DNA of 64,000 nt from Streptomyces sp. NBC_00425 (lineage in GTDB: Bacteria; Actinomycetota; Actinomycetes; Streptomycetales; Streptomycetaceae): the NCBI RefSeq assembly GCF_036030735.1, contig NZ_CP107928.1:8742001-8806000 (forward strand), given 5' to 3'. Under the pieces are notes generated by a model. The model saw only the letters and a list, made by a program, of their open reading frames with translations, was not told where the DNA came from and did no database searches. A program made the position numbers and the translations under genes. Of the stretch, positions 9,215 to 17,232 are shown piece by piece (position 1 is the first letter of the stretch; the number at the start of each line of letters is the position of its first letter).

Positions 9215-10210
9215 GTGAGCAGGATGAACCCCTCCGATACAGAGTCGGCCTCTGACTTGAGCGAAGCCCGGGTAGTGGTGGCGAGCGCGTACGGCGGTCC
9301 TGAGGTGCTGTCGGTGATCGACGAAGCCGTACCCGAGCCCGGGCCGGGCCAGGTGCGCATTGCGGTCCGCGCCGCCGGCGTCAACCCCTTCGATCAGAAG
9401 GTGTACAGCGGCGCCTTCGGCACCGATCCGGGGAACTTGCCCCTACGGCTCGGTCTCGAGGCGGCAGGAGTGGTGACCGCGGCGGGCGACCATGCGACCG
9501 GCCCCGCAGGTCCGGTCGAGGTCGGCGACGAGGTGATCGCCTACCGTGCGCCCGGCGCTTATGCCGCCGAACTCGTTGTCCCGGCCTCCTCGGTGGTGCC
9601 GAAGCCCGCCAACCTGTCCTGGGAGCAGGCCGGCGGGCTGATGCTCGCCGGCGTTACAGCCGTGCACGCTCTCGAGGCGATCGGCCTGCGCAAGGGCGAG
9701 TCGGTGTTGATCCATGGCGCTGCCGGCGGAGTCGGTCTGATGGCCGTGCAGCTGGCGGTCGCGCGCGGCGCCACTGTCCTGGGAACTGCGAGCCCGGCCA
9801 AGCATGACATGTTGCGCGAGCTGGGGGCGGTGCCGGTCGCGTACGGGCCCGGTCTGGCCGACCGGGTACGCGCGGCAGCATCGGAGGGCGTCCATGCGGC
9901 GGCAGACCTTGTGGGCACCGACGAGGCGGTGGACGTCTCCGTGGAACTGGTGGCGGACCGTTCCCGCATCGCCACGATCGCGGGCATCGTGCGCGGGGCC
10001 CAGGCCGGCATCAAGCTTCTCGGCGGCAGTCCCGGCGCGGATCCGGGCACGGACATCCGTGCCGCCGCCCGCCTGCAGCTCACCGAGGCTGCGGAGGCCG
10101 GGCGACTGCGAGTCCTGATCGCCGGCAGCTACCCGCTCAGCGAGGCCGCTGCCGCCCATCGCGAGATCATGACAGGTCACACGAGCGGAAAAATCGTCCT
10201 GGTGCCGTAA
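9215..10210 (+). CDS. NADP-dependent quinone oxidoreductase-like (MDR family)
   Basis: This 331-aa medium-chain reductase has a GroES-like half (VVASAYGGPEVLSVIDEAVP; AAGVNPFDQKVYSG) and an NADP-binding Rossmann motif, LIHGAAGGVGLMAVQLA (about residue 165). There are no zinc-ligand cysteines, so it is a QOR-type enzyme reducing a quinone or enone. The GTG at 9215 has GGAAG about 9 nt upstream; an ATG nine bases further in is an alternative. It follows the SDR remnant by 13 bases and may share its operator-controlled promoter, in which case it is the surviving gene of that operon. Confidence 0.85.
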   Translation: MSRMNPSDTESASDLSEARVVVASAYGGPEVLSVIDEAVPEPGPGQVRIAVRAAGVNPFDQKVYSGAFGTDPGNLPLRLGLEAAGVVTAAGDHATGPAGPVEVGDEVIAYRAPGAYAAELVVPASSVVPKPANLSWEQAGGLMLAGVTAVHALEAIGLRKGESVLIHGAAGGVGLMAVQLAVARGATVLGTASPAKHDMLRELGAVPVAYGPGLADRVRAAASEGVHAAADLVGTDEAVDVSVELVADRSRIATIAGIVRGAQAGIKLLGGSPGADPGTDIRAAARLQLTEAAEAGRLRVLIAGSYPLSEAAAAHREIMTGHTSGKIVLVP

Positions 10211-10241
10211 ACCAGGTGAACGGCTACGTGACCACGCCGAA

Positions 10242-10263
10242 CGTCTGCGGGGCATCGCAGACG
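10242..10263 (+). terminator. Hairpin after the oxidoreductase gene
   Basis: CGTCTGCG (10242-10249) pairs with CGCAGACG (10256-10263) across 6 nt, 32 nt past the stop at 10210. Confidence 0.5.
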
Positions 10264-10303
10264 CCCACGACCGCGCCCGGATCACCCTGAAGGACCCCAC
10301 ACC

Positions 10304-10633
10304 GTGAGCGGAGCAGCAGACGAGCGCGACCGCATCCGCATAGCCATGGACCGCATCCTGACCGGCCGACCCGAGCGCTCCAATGGAGCCCTGACCATCG
10401 TGGCCCTCGCCATCGAGGCCAGCGTCCCCCGCAACGCCCTCACCCAGCGCCACCTCGATCTGAAGAACGAGCTCTACGCCAAGGTCAAAGAGCGCGGACA
10501 ACCCACGGACACCGAGACCCGGCTCCGCAAACAGGTCGTACGGCTCAAGGAACTCCGCGACAAGGACAAAGCCGAAACCATCGGGCGACCTGCTTTCGCT
10601 GCCGCGTGGTGGCTCCAGATAGCCGCCAGATAG
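10304..10633 (+). CDS. Small helical DNA-binding-like protein, probably 3'-truncated
   Basis: This 109-aa product is uncharacterised. The first about 90 residues are helical, with an HTH-like part (GALTIVALAIEASVPRNALTQRHLDLKNELY) followed by a charged coiled-coil start (TETRLRKQVVRLKELRDKDKAE). I infer that such proteins normally continue the coiled coil. Here it breaks at residue 92 into non-helical sequence and stops just before the IS21-type remnant. It may have been cut by that insertion. The start codon is a GTG. Confidence 0.5.
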   Translation: MSGAADERDRIRIAMDRILTGRPERSNGALTIVALAIEASVPRNALTQRHLDLKNELYAKVKERGQPTDTETRLRKQVVRLKELRDKDKAETIGRPAFAAAWWLQIAAR

Positions 10634-11012
10634 TCGTTTGTCGACCATCTTGATAGTCGTCCCTACTGACCTGCGCTTGTTCTGCACGTCGGGCGGCTGC
10701 CCGGGGCCTGGATGGGATGGCTTAGTGCGATTGCCGGGGGTCACGGTCGCGGACGCTGCGGGGCCAGGGCGGGGGCAAAGCGCCCTCGGGCGCCGTCACG
10801 GCCCGGACTGGCGATGCCGGGTCTTGCCCCCAGCCGCCGTTCTCCAGTGTGTAGTTGGCGGTGACGGCGGTCGCGGCGGTGGGGACGGCGAGTTCGGCGA
10901 GCTGGAGACGGTACTTGGTGGTCGCGCGTGGAAGAGGTCCTTGAGCCCGGTGGTGGGTGAGAGGCGACCTGTGCCCTCGTCGTTCCCGGTGTGGTGCTGG
11001 TGCAGGGGCTGA
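10634..11012 (+). other. Probable left part of a decayed IS element
   Basis: 380 bases precede the recognisable IstA frame. The repeated word GATAGTCGT occurs at about 10631 and again 19 bases later, the kind of short repeat seen at IS21 ends. I could not find the matching right end, so the element boundary is a guess. The IstA N-terminus expected here is not readable in any frame. Confidence 0.35.
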
Positions 11013-11988
11013 TTGACGTCAGGGGACCTGCGGCCGACCTATCGGCCCGCGGACCCGGCCTCGCGGACGGTCTATGAGCCGGGCGAGATCGGCCAGTGCG
11101 ACCTGTGGTTCCCGCCCGCGGACATCCCGCTCGGCTTCGGACAGGTCGAGCGGCCGCCGGTGCTGGTCATGGTCGCGGGCTCTTCGCGGTGGATCATCGC
11201 GCGGATGCTGCCGTCCAGGTCTGCGGCGGATCTGATCGCAGGGCACTGGCGGCTGCTGACCGAGTTGAGCGCCGTTCCCCGGGTGCTGGTCTGGAACAAC
11301 GAGGGAGCCGTCGGCTCCTGGCGGCTGGGCGGTCCTCAACTTACCGATGAATTCGCCGCGTTCGCCGGGCTGCTGGGCATCAAGTTCCTGCTATGTAAGC
11401 CCGGGGATCCAGAAGCCAAGGGTCTGGTCGAGCGGGCCAACGGCTATCTGGAGACGTCGTTCCTGCCCGGGCGGGTGTTCACCTCGCCGTCCGACTTCAC
11501 CATTCAGCTCGCCGACTGACCGACCAAGGCCAACCGGCGCATCCACCGGACCTTGCAGGTCCGCCCGTCGGACCGGCTGGAGGCCGACCGCTCTCGGATG
11601 CGGGCCCTGCCGCCGGTCGCGCCGCCGGGCTGGTGGAAGGCATCGCTGCGGCTGCTGAGGGATCACTATGTCCGCCTGGACACCTGCGACTACTCGGTGC
11701 ATCCGCTGGCCGTCGGCCGCCGCATCGAGGTCGCCGCCAAACTGGACCAGGTCCTGGTGACCTGCGACGGCGTCGAGGTCGCCCGCCATGCACGCGGCTG
11801 GGCCCGCCACCAGACCATCACCGATCCGGACCATGCGGCGGCTGCCGCGGCCCCCCCGCAAGGCCGCAGCCGGCACGAAAGCGGCGCCGGTGGACGTGAC
11901 GGAGGTCGAGGAGCGGTTGCCGGACACCTACGACCGGATCTTCGGCGTCATCGACGGCGGGCTGAGCACGGGCGAAGGGGCAGCGTGA
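11013..11988 (+). pseudogene. istA: IS21-family transposase IstA remnant
   Basis: The frame reads RTVYEPGEIGQCDLWFPPADIPL, then PRVLVWNNEGAVG, then CKPGDPEAKGLVERANGYLETSFLPGR. These are the central DDE (rve) domain blocks of an IS21 IstA. A TGA at 11517-11519 stands where relatives have Trp (LAD-stop-PTKANRRIHR), and the same frame then continues for about 100 codons (DHYVRLDTCDYSVHPLAVGR). Near 11850 a frameshift moves the C-terminus (EVEERLPDTYDRIFGV) to another frame. The N-terminal HTH part is missing. It cannot make an active transposase. Confidence 0.85.
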
Positions 11989-12032
11989 TGAGCACGAAGA
12001 ACACCACCCGGACAAGGACCAGCCGCGCCTGA
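11988..12032 (+). pseudogene. istB: IstB N-terminal stub
   Basis: The ATG at 11988 overlaps the istA stop in the usual istA-istB arrangement. It reads MSTKNTTRTRTSRA and then stops; the AAA+ ATPase that should follow is absent and the ferritin-like gene begins 37 bases later. The element has lost its right half. Confidence 0.55.
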
Positions 12033-12068
12033 TGCAAGACGGCGAGTGCCTGCATCGAACGGGACGTC

Positions 12069-13121
12069 TCACTCCTCGACGTACAGGAACTCCGGCCCGT
12101 AGGTCTTTCCGCTGCCGTCGGGCAGCTTCAGCTGGACAAGCTTCCGCGCCTCGGTGCGCATCCCGCGCATGTGGCTGATCGCCGGCAACAGTGCGTCCGA
12201 GTCACCCGTCTGCCAGGCTGTCTCCAGCGCCCGCAGCATTGCGCTGAAATGCGTGTTGAACGCGCCGAGCACCTGCTGAACCTCGGGCGTGGGCGCATTC
12301 AGCCCGCCGTTGGCCCAACCGCCCTCGGGCACCCTCCCCATCGGGAAGGCCGGGGGCAACGGGACGTCGTCGCCCTTGAAGTCCCAGACGACCGGATCCT
12401 CCGACACCTTGATCAGCTTCTTGCCACGGAACATCTCCCGGAACACGTAGAAGTGCGCCAGTTCCCCGGGCTTGCCGGGGAAGGGGTTCTCGGGCGAGGC
12501 GGAGGTGCCCTCACCCTGCTCCTTGATGACCTCGATGGCGGCTCGCACCTTCTCGATGGTGTCGAGCGGAAGGATCCTGTTGCCCTGACCGTGGCTCTCA
12601 AGGGAGAAGTCGATCTGCCGGTCGCCGCCGATCAAGTGCTGGTGCGTCTCGAAGGTTTCCTCGATCGCGGTGTAGAAGGCCCCGATGGTGGCGAAGGTGT
12701 CGAACAGAGCGACCGGGTGCTCCGGGCTCTCGATCTCGGAGAACATCTCGACCGAGTCCTTGGTCAGCCCCTCCAGGAAGACGATGAGTTCGGGCCGCAC
12801 GCCGCCCGGCAGCGCGTGCTCGTACTTCGGTACCACCTTCGGATCGGCGAGGACCGGCGTCCCTCCGATGGTGGTGAGCATGTTGCACACCAGTCCCATG
12901 TGGGTCATCTCGTCGAAGATGATCTCCCGGATGGCCTTGGCGACTGCCCCGTTCGGCTCCTTGATCGACCACAGGGCGCTCGCGTACGGACCAATGGTCG
13001 CGATCTCCACCATGATCGCCTGCTGCAGGGAGTTCTTCAGCCACTCCCCATCGCGGTCCGCGGGGAGGACTCCCATCAGCTCGACGATGGCGTTGCTCTC
13101 ATACTCAAGGACCGCGGTCAT
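12069..13121 (-). CDS. Ferritin-like (VioB / iminophenylpyruvate dimer synthase-type) protein
   Basis: This 350-aa protein has an N-terminal four-helix ferritin-like domain with metal-ligand motifs (IMVEIATIGPYASALWSI; EIIFDEMTHMGLVCNML; ETFETHQHL). This matches the ferritin-like domain found in VioB and iminophenylpyruvate dimer synthases. A C-terminal helical part (FNTHFSAMLRALETAWQTGD) follows. Its chemistry is unproven; family members work with L-amino-acid oxidases in bisindole synthesis, but no such oxidase is adjacent. The ATG at 13121 has GAAGG about 9 nt upstream. CTGAATG (13140-13146) and CATTCAG (13169-13175) form an inverted repeat in its promoter region. Confidence 0.75.
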   Translation of the reverse strand: MTAVLEYESNAIVELMGVLPADRDGEWLKNSLQQAIMVEIATIGPYASALWSIKEPNGAVAKAIREIIFDEMTHMGLVCNMLTTIGGTPVLADPKVVPKYEHALPGGVRPELIVFLEGLTKDSVEMFSEIESPEHPVALFDTFATIGAFYTAIEETFETHQHLIGGDRQIDFSLESHGQGNRILPLDTIEKVRAAIEVIKEQGEGTSASPENPFPGKPGELAHFYVFREMFRGKKLIKVSEDPVVWDFKGDDVPLPPAFPMGRVPEGGWANGGLNAPTPEVQQVLGAFNTHFSAMLRALETAWQTGDSDALLPAISHMRGMRTEARKLVQLKLPDGSGKTYGPEFLYVEE

Positions 13122-13552
13122 GCCACACACCCTTCTCGTCTGAATGTAGACAGCATGAAAACCCTATTCATTCAGCAGGCCAGGCGAGTGAGGGGCAGGC
13201 GCGCCCTCTGGCGGTTCACCCGATCGACGCATGCCGCCTCGAAGCCCGCGGTCACGCGAGTCGTCCTCGGCGGCGACGCAGCGAGACCGTGGCGCAAGGG
13301 ATGACCGAAGCCTCTGCGCCGAGCAGCTCGGCGAGGAACTCGTCGGACGACGCGGGGGCGATGCCGGGGCACGTCCAGAGGGGCGGTCCGTCAGCTTCCG
13401 GGTCCGTGTGCGGCGAGACGGCTGGTGCAGGCGGCCGAGCCCATCCTGACTCCGGCCCCCGGGCACCTCTTCACACGGACACCCCACAGTGGTGACGCGC
13501 GCCACAACGCTCCCGCTGGTATGTATAGGAGAGCCGGACCGGAGGTGGAGTG
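13122..13552. other. Divergent intergenic region
   Basis: About 430 bases lie between the minus-strand ferritin-like gene and the plus-strand frameshifted gene. They hold the 7-bp inverted repeat at 13140-13175 and the strong ribosome site GGAGG at 13541-13545. No gene was recognised within. Confidence 0.4.
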
Positions 13553-13791
13553 ATGGTGAGAAGCCGACGGGATATGAATTTGTTCAGCCCGAACGAGCTG
13601 AGCAACTACATCCATGCGATCGACATGTGGTCACCGCGCGCTTCGACGTGACAGCCGTGCTCGCTGCCACGCCCGAAGCCGAGGAGCACAATGCTGACGC
13701 CCTCCCTCACGCCTGGGTGAGCCGCAACAGCCCACCCGAGCTCATCGGGGGGATCACGCTGAAGAACGTTCTGAAGGAGGTGTACGGCTAG
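13553..13791 (+). pseudogene. Uncharacterised small gene broken by a 2-nt insertion
   Basis: The ATG at 13553 has GGAGG 7 nt upstream and reads MVRSRRDMNLFSPNELSNYI...IDMW before a TGA at about 13649. Deleting two bases in the GCGCGC run near 13640 restores a frame that continues FDVTAVLAATPEAEEHNADALPHAW...LIGGITLKNVLKEVYG to 13791. That end lies one base before the next start codon and so is coupled to it. The downstream part looks conserved in composition. It may be a mutation, a sequencing error or a programmed frameshift. The family is unknown. Confidence 0.55.
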
Positions 13792-13792
13792 C

Positions 13793-14293
13793 ATGCGCAC
13801 GCCCGTGTTCGAGCTCCACATCCGGCCGATGTTCCGCGCTACCGACAAGGCACACATGGACTTTGCGGTCGACCTGTGGGACTACGACGATGTCGTCGCG
13901 AATGCCGACGCCATCCTGGCGCGGCTGCAGAGCGACATGCCGCCCACAGCGACCGGCGGGCTGTGGCCGGAGGAGTGGATCACGCTCTTCCAACGCTGGA
14001 AGGACGGCGCCCGCAAGCGCCTGGACCTCGGCACAGCCACCTTCGCCTTCCAACAGGACACCACGAAGACCACCATCACCGCGACCGGCGCTTTTCCGGC
14101 CGTTGGCGTCGTGGGCTGGCTGCAACTGGAGAGCGAGACGGCCACCTCGAAGACGTACGTCCTGTACTTCGAAGCCCCGGATGCTCCCGCGGGCGGGACC
14201 CCCCATGCCTTCACCCTGAAGGAGAGCTACCCCTCCACCGACACCCGGTCCATCTTCGTCCACGACAGCACCGGCACCCAGCAGCTGCACTGA
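13793..14293 (+). CDS. Uncharacterised 166-aa protein
   Basis: GGAGG about 14 nt upstream and a stop/start gap of one base couple it to the broken gene before it. The sequence begins MRTPVFELHIRPMFRATDKAHMDFAVDLWDYDDV. It has a tryptophan-rich middle (GGLWPEEWITLFQRWKDG) and a beta-rich second half (TTITATGAFPAVGVVGWLQLESET...TYVLYFEAPDAP) ending SIFVHDSTGTQQLH. There is no signal peptide or membrane helix. I do not recognise the family. Its divergent neighbour is the ferritin-like gene, the only hint of context. Confidence 0.7.
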   Translation: MRTPVFELHIRPMFRATDKAHMDFAVDLWDYDDVVANADAILARLQSDMPPTATGGLWPEEWITLFQRWKDGARKRLDLGTATFAFQQDTTKTTITATGAFPAVGVVGWLQLESETATSKTYVLYFEAPDAPAGGTPHAFTLKESYPSTDTRSIFVHDSTGTQQLH

Positions 14294-14342
14294 GCTTGCC
14301 GATGCATCTTTCGCCACCGCAAGCGTCGATGGCCAGCACATC

Positions 14343-15202
14343 GTGAAGCTCTCACTTCCCGCCCTGCGCGGGTTCGCGCTCTGCGGCATCCTCCTGGTGA
14401 ACATCGACCAGATCACCCCCATGGAACGGATTTCCAGCACCTTCCACTGGCTCCCCATCCCCGGTTCCTCCTGGTGCGTCGACTGACAGCTCTGGGCCTG
14501 CTCGGCGCCGCCCACCAACTCCTCCAGCCCGGTGAGGCGCTGGCTCCGTACGCGGTCATCGGACTCGTCATCCTGCTGCCTGCCACCTGCCTGCCGACCC
14601 GGCTGGTGCTGATCGCCGGTCTGGTGGGCACCGTCGCTTCGGTCACTCTGGTCAGTGCCGGCATTGCCAGCATCCCGGGTCTGTTCCTGCTCGGCCTGGG
14701 GGTTGCCCGCCTCGGCGTCGTCCACACCCTGGACCGGCGCACCGGCCAACTGGCCGCCGTTCTCACCCTGGCGGCTCCGGCGGCAGCTGCGGCGGTGCGG
14801 TGGCAGTACACCTATGCGCCGGCCGGGCCGTTCGCCACCCGCATCGCCGCCGGCGCCGGGCTGCTCGGTGCCCTCGCCTACGCCACCGCCCTGCTGCTCC
14901 TGTTGCACACACGGCTCGGCCGATCGTTGTCGGCGGTGCTGGAACCGCTCGGCCGGATGGCACTGACCAACTACATCACCGCCACGCTCGCCGTGACCGC
15001 CGCCACCCCGCTGCTAGGGCTCAGGGGCTCCGCGCGTTGGGACATCGCCATGCTGCTGGCCGCGGGGATCCTCGTGGTACAGGCCTTCCTCAGCCGCTGG
15101 TGGCTGTGCCGGATGCGCTATGGGCCTCTGGAGTGGTGCCTGCGCAGCGTCACCTGGTGGAGCATCGTGCCCATCGCCCGTTCCCTGACGCCAGCCGCCT
15201 GA
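14343..15202 (+). pseudogene. DUF418 membrane protein with internal deletion
   Basis: The N-terminal DUF418 signature LPALRGFALCGILLVNIDQITPM starts at a GTG (14343) and reads into a stop at 14484. From 14474, in another frame, the C-terminal part follows without a gap: RRLTALGLLGAAHQLLQPGEALAPYAVIGLVILLP and then several membrane helices, to RMALTNYITATLAVTAATPLL and GPLEWCLRSVTWW. DUF418 proteins are about 380-400 aa; about 80-100 residues, including the FxxFSxLFG region, are missing at the junction. The 242-codon second part could still be translated from its GTG. Confidence 0.75.
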
Positions 15203-15480
15203 AACGGGGCGGACGCGCACGACCGGATGCGGGGTGCGACGACGCGAGGCGGCAAGGGCAGGCCGAACATCGGGAGCACTCCCCAGATCGCCTGTCGGCC
15301 CGCGACTTCGGTGCGCAATGCCGGAAAGCCTCCGGCTGAGTGGTGATGCTTGCGATGCGCGGCCGTCCCGGACCTGGCCGAGATGCCCGGTACCTACGCA
15401 CACCAAGCCAGCTGACGTGCGGTTTTCACGGTGTACACGGTTTGTTGACGGGGTGCATCGTGGCTGTCGACGAGCGGTGG

Positions 15481-15501
15481 CCTGTTCGTCCAACGAACAG
15501 G
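15481..15501. promoter_or_regulatory. 21-bp palindrome, TetR-operator-like
   Basis: CCTGTTCGT-CCA-ACGAACAGG has perfect 9-bp arms around a 3-nt centre. The size and form suit a TetR-family operator, but no TetR gene or intact target is adjacent. It may be left over from a lost gene. Confidence 0.45.
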
Positions 15502-15794
15502 TCCATAGAGGATGGCAGGAGTTACTTCTACGGTGTCGCCGGCCGCGGCGATCTTCCCGACGAGCCTGGCCATGGCGTCCGCCGGCCATGTCGCTCCCAC
15601 CGCCGGGCTGAGCGCCGCGGCGCGCCTCCACAGCCGGGGGAGCGGGGCCCGGGGGCGCGGCGCACGGCCCTGTCACGTGCGCCGTGCGGCTGCGTCCCGT
15701 CATGAGAAGGGGGCAGCGGCGCGTCCCGTGGCCGTTGACCAGCTTGTCCAGTGAATCCTCCGCGCCGGACCGAAAGGGCTGAGGTGCTTCCAGC

Positions 15795-15892
15795 CCGGTC
15801 CGCCCTGGCCGGTCCGCCCTGGCCGGTCCGCCCTGGCCGGTCCGCCCTGGCCGGTCCGCCCTGGCCGGTCCGCCCTGGCCGGTCCGCCCTCC
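15795..15892. repeat. Seven tandem 14-bp units
   Basis: CCGGTCCGCCCTGG is repeated six times exactly from 15795 to 15878. A seventh copy (15879-15892) differs in its last two bases. Because 14 is not a multiple of three it cannot be a protein repeat in a fixed frame. It lies in a gap with no gene. Confidence 0.9.
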
Positions 15893-16089
15893 TTGGCCCC
15901 CTGTGGGACTTCGCCCGGCCGTTTACCCAGGATCGGTCCTACGGCCGAACGCGATGTCGTCCTGAGTGCGGACGCGGCAGCGTGCAGCGCGCGGTCGACA
16001 GTCCTCCTCGCCGGCGGTCCCTGGTGTGGACACGGGCGTCGAGCCATCAGAGGAGTGAGTGTAAAGGTGCTTGATGCAATTAGGCTTGC

Positions 16090-16111
16090 TTGATGTGAAT
16101 CAAGAGGTTAA
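16090..16111. promoter_or_regulatory. Possible degenerate MarR operator
   Basis: The palindrome TTGATGTGAATCAA (16090-16103) overlaps TCAAGAGGTTAA (16100-16111). The latter matches TCAAGTGCTTGA at 9 of 12 positions. It lies just before an SDR remnant, as the better copies do at 8493 and 22819. Confidence 0.35.
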
Positions 16112-16121
16112 TGCTGGGCAG

Positions 16122-16455
16122 GTGCATCGAACGCTGGCCCTGATCACCGACGGCTCCTCGGCCGGCGGTCACGCTTGTGCCGTGCCCTTGGCCGACGGCT
16201 GCGCCGCCCTCCCGGCGGCCCGGCCGAACGGCCCGGCCATCAAGCGACGCCGGGCCCACACAGCGGCGGCGGACCTGCTGACCGCCGACGACGTCCGGCT
16301 GTGGGATGGCCTCGCCGAAGTGGGCGGCTTCGCGCCGCTCCGCAGACCTTGCCGGGCCGCGCCCGGAGGAATGGGTGTACGTACCGGGCCTGGAAGACAA
16401 GGGTTTCGCGCTCAACACCCACCGGGGCGCCGAATCCGCCCTGCTGCCCGGCGCC
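16122..16455 (+). pseudogene. Second decayed SDR copy, internally deleted
   Basis: From the GTG at 16122, VHRTLALITDGSSAGGHACAVPLADG parallels the SDR start ALITGASSGIGAA. LLTADDVRLWDGLAEVGGFAPL parallels RLAAGDVRMLISNAGAGGYAPL. After a large deletion another frame (about 16340-16455) reads SADLAGPRPEEWVYVPGLED, against AASLAGLRLGETVCAPGLEG in the intact gene at 22863. The catalytic centre is missing. It directly precedes the pao-like operon. Confidence 0.65.
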
Positions 16456-16558
16456 ACCACCCATCTCCTGCCATCACGCCGGCGGGATCAGCAGTCCGCA
16501 CGCGCCTTCGCGATGCGGCTCGGCCATCGATACGCCCCTGACCACCACCCGCACCCCC

Positions 16559-16576
16559 CACCGAGGGAGAGTGGAC
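16559..16576 (+). promoter_or_regulatory. Ribosome-binding leader shared with the gene at 38811
   Basis: GAGGGAGAGTGGAC directly before the ATG at 16577 is identical in the 14 bases before the ATG at 38811. The match continues into both Tat signal sequences. GGGAGAG is the probable Shine-Dalgarno sequence. Confidence 0.7.
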
Positions 16577-17227
16577 ATGTCCACCGAACGTTCCCCCCAA
16601 GCCGTGACTCCCCCTGGCGCGTCCCCCACACCACCACCCACCCGGCGTACCGTCATCGTCGCGACCACCGTTGTCGGAGGAGCCGCTGTGGCAGGCGGTC
16701 TGATCGCGGCGCCGCCCGCGCTCGCCGCCGAGGGAGCGGTGGCTGCCGAGGGTCCGCCAGGCAGCCGCCTCTCCTTGACGGTCAACGGCGTCCGGCACAC
16801 CGTGACGATCGACAACCGCACCTCGCTGCTGGACCTCCTGCGCGAGCATCTCGACCTGACCGGCTCGAAGAAGGGCTGCAACGCCGGTGCCTGCGGGGCC
16901 TGTACGGTCCTGGTCGACGGACGCCGGGTCAACTCCTGTCTGACGCTGGCGGTGCGGCTGGAGGGCGCCGAGGTCATCACGATCGAGGGCCTGGCGAAGG
17001 GCGACCGACTTCACCCACTGCAGCAGGCGTTCATCGATCAGGACGCCTTCCAGTGCGGCTTCTGCACGTCGGGCCAGATCGTGTCGGGCGTGGGATGCAT
17101 CCAGGAGGGTCACACCGGCTCCAGGGCGGAGATCCGGGAGTGGATGAGCGGCAACCTCTGCCGCTGCGGCTGCTACGTGAAGATCGAGCGCGCGGTCGAG
17201 CGGGCCGCCGCCGACCGGAAGGGCTGA
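16577..17227 (+). CDS. paoA: PaoA-like periplasmic-type aldehyde oxidase, 2Fe-2S subunit
   Basis: This 216-aa subunit carries two [2Fe-2S] clusters. The plant-type set is CNAGACGACTVLVDG plus Cys in RVNSC; the helical-domain set is CGFCTSGQ and CRCGC. A long N-terminus has a twin-arginine-like signal (TRRTVIVATTVVGG...ALAAEG, about residues 22-52), so the folded complex is probably Tat-exported. In the PaoABC model it passes electrons from the molybdenum subunit to the FAD subunit. Gene order A-B-C followed by an XdhC-type chaperone matches E. coli paoABCD. The ATG at 16577 has GGGAGAG close upstream. paoB follows after 5 bases. Confidence 0.88.
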   Translation: MSTERSPQAVTPPGASPTPPPTRRTVIVATTVVGGAAVAGGLIAAPPALAAEGAVAAEGPPGSRLSLTVNGVRHTVTIDNRTSLLDLLREHLDLTGSKKGCNAGACGACTVLVDGRRVNSCLTLAVRLEGAEVITIEGLAKGDRLHPLQQAFIDQDAFQCGFCTSGQIVSGVGCIQEGHTGSRAEIREWMSGNLCRCGCYVKIERAVERAAADRKG

Positions 17228-17232
17228 TCCCT

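Larger units (their letters stand above)
15203..16121. other. 919-base gap with repeats and a palindrome
   Basis: No gene is recognisable. The gap contains a 21-bp operator-like palindrome (15481-15501) and seven tandem copies of a 14-bp unit (15795-15892), listed separately. The frames that cross it are non-homologous and have no ribosome sites. Confidence 0.45.

Noticed and set aside
10634..12032. Active insertion sequence or prophage
   Set aside because: The transposase lacks its start and carries a stop and a frameshift; istB is a stub and no phage genes were seen.
15795..15892. CRISPR array
   Set aside because: Repeats are 14 bp and directly adjacent without spacers, and no cas genes are present.
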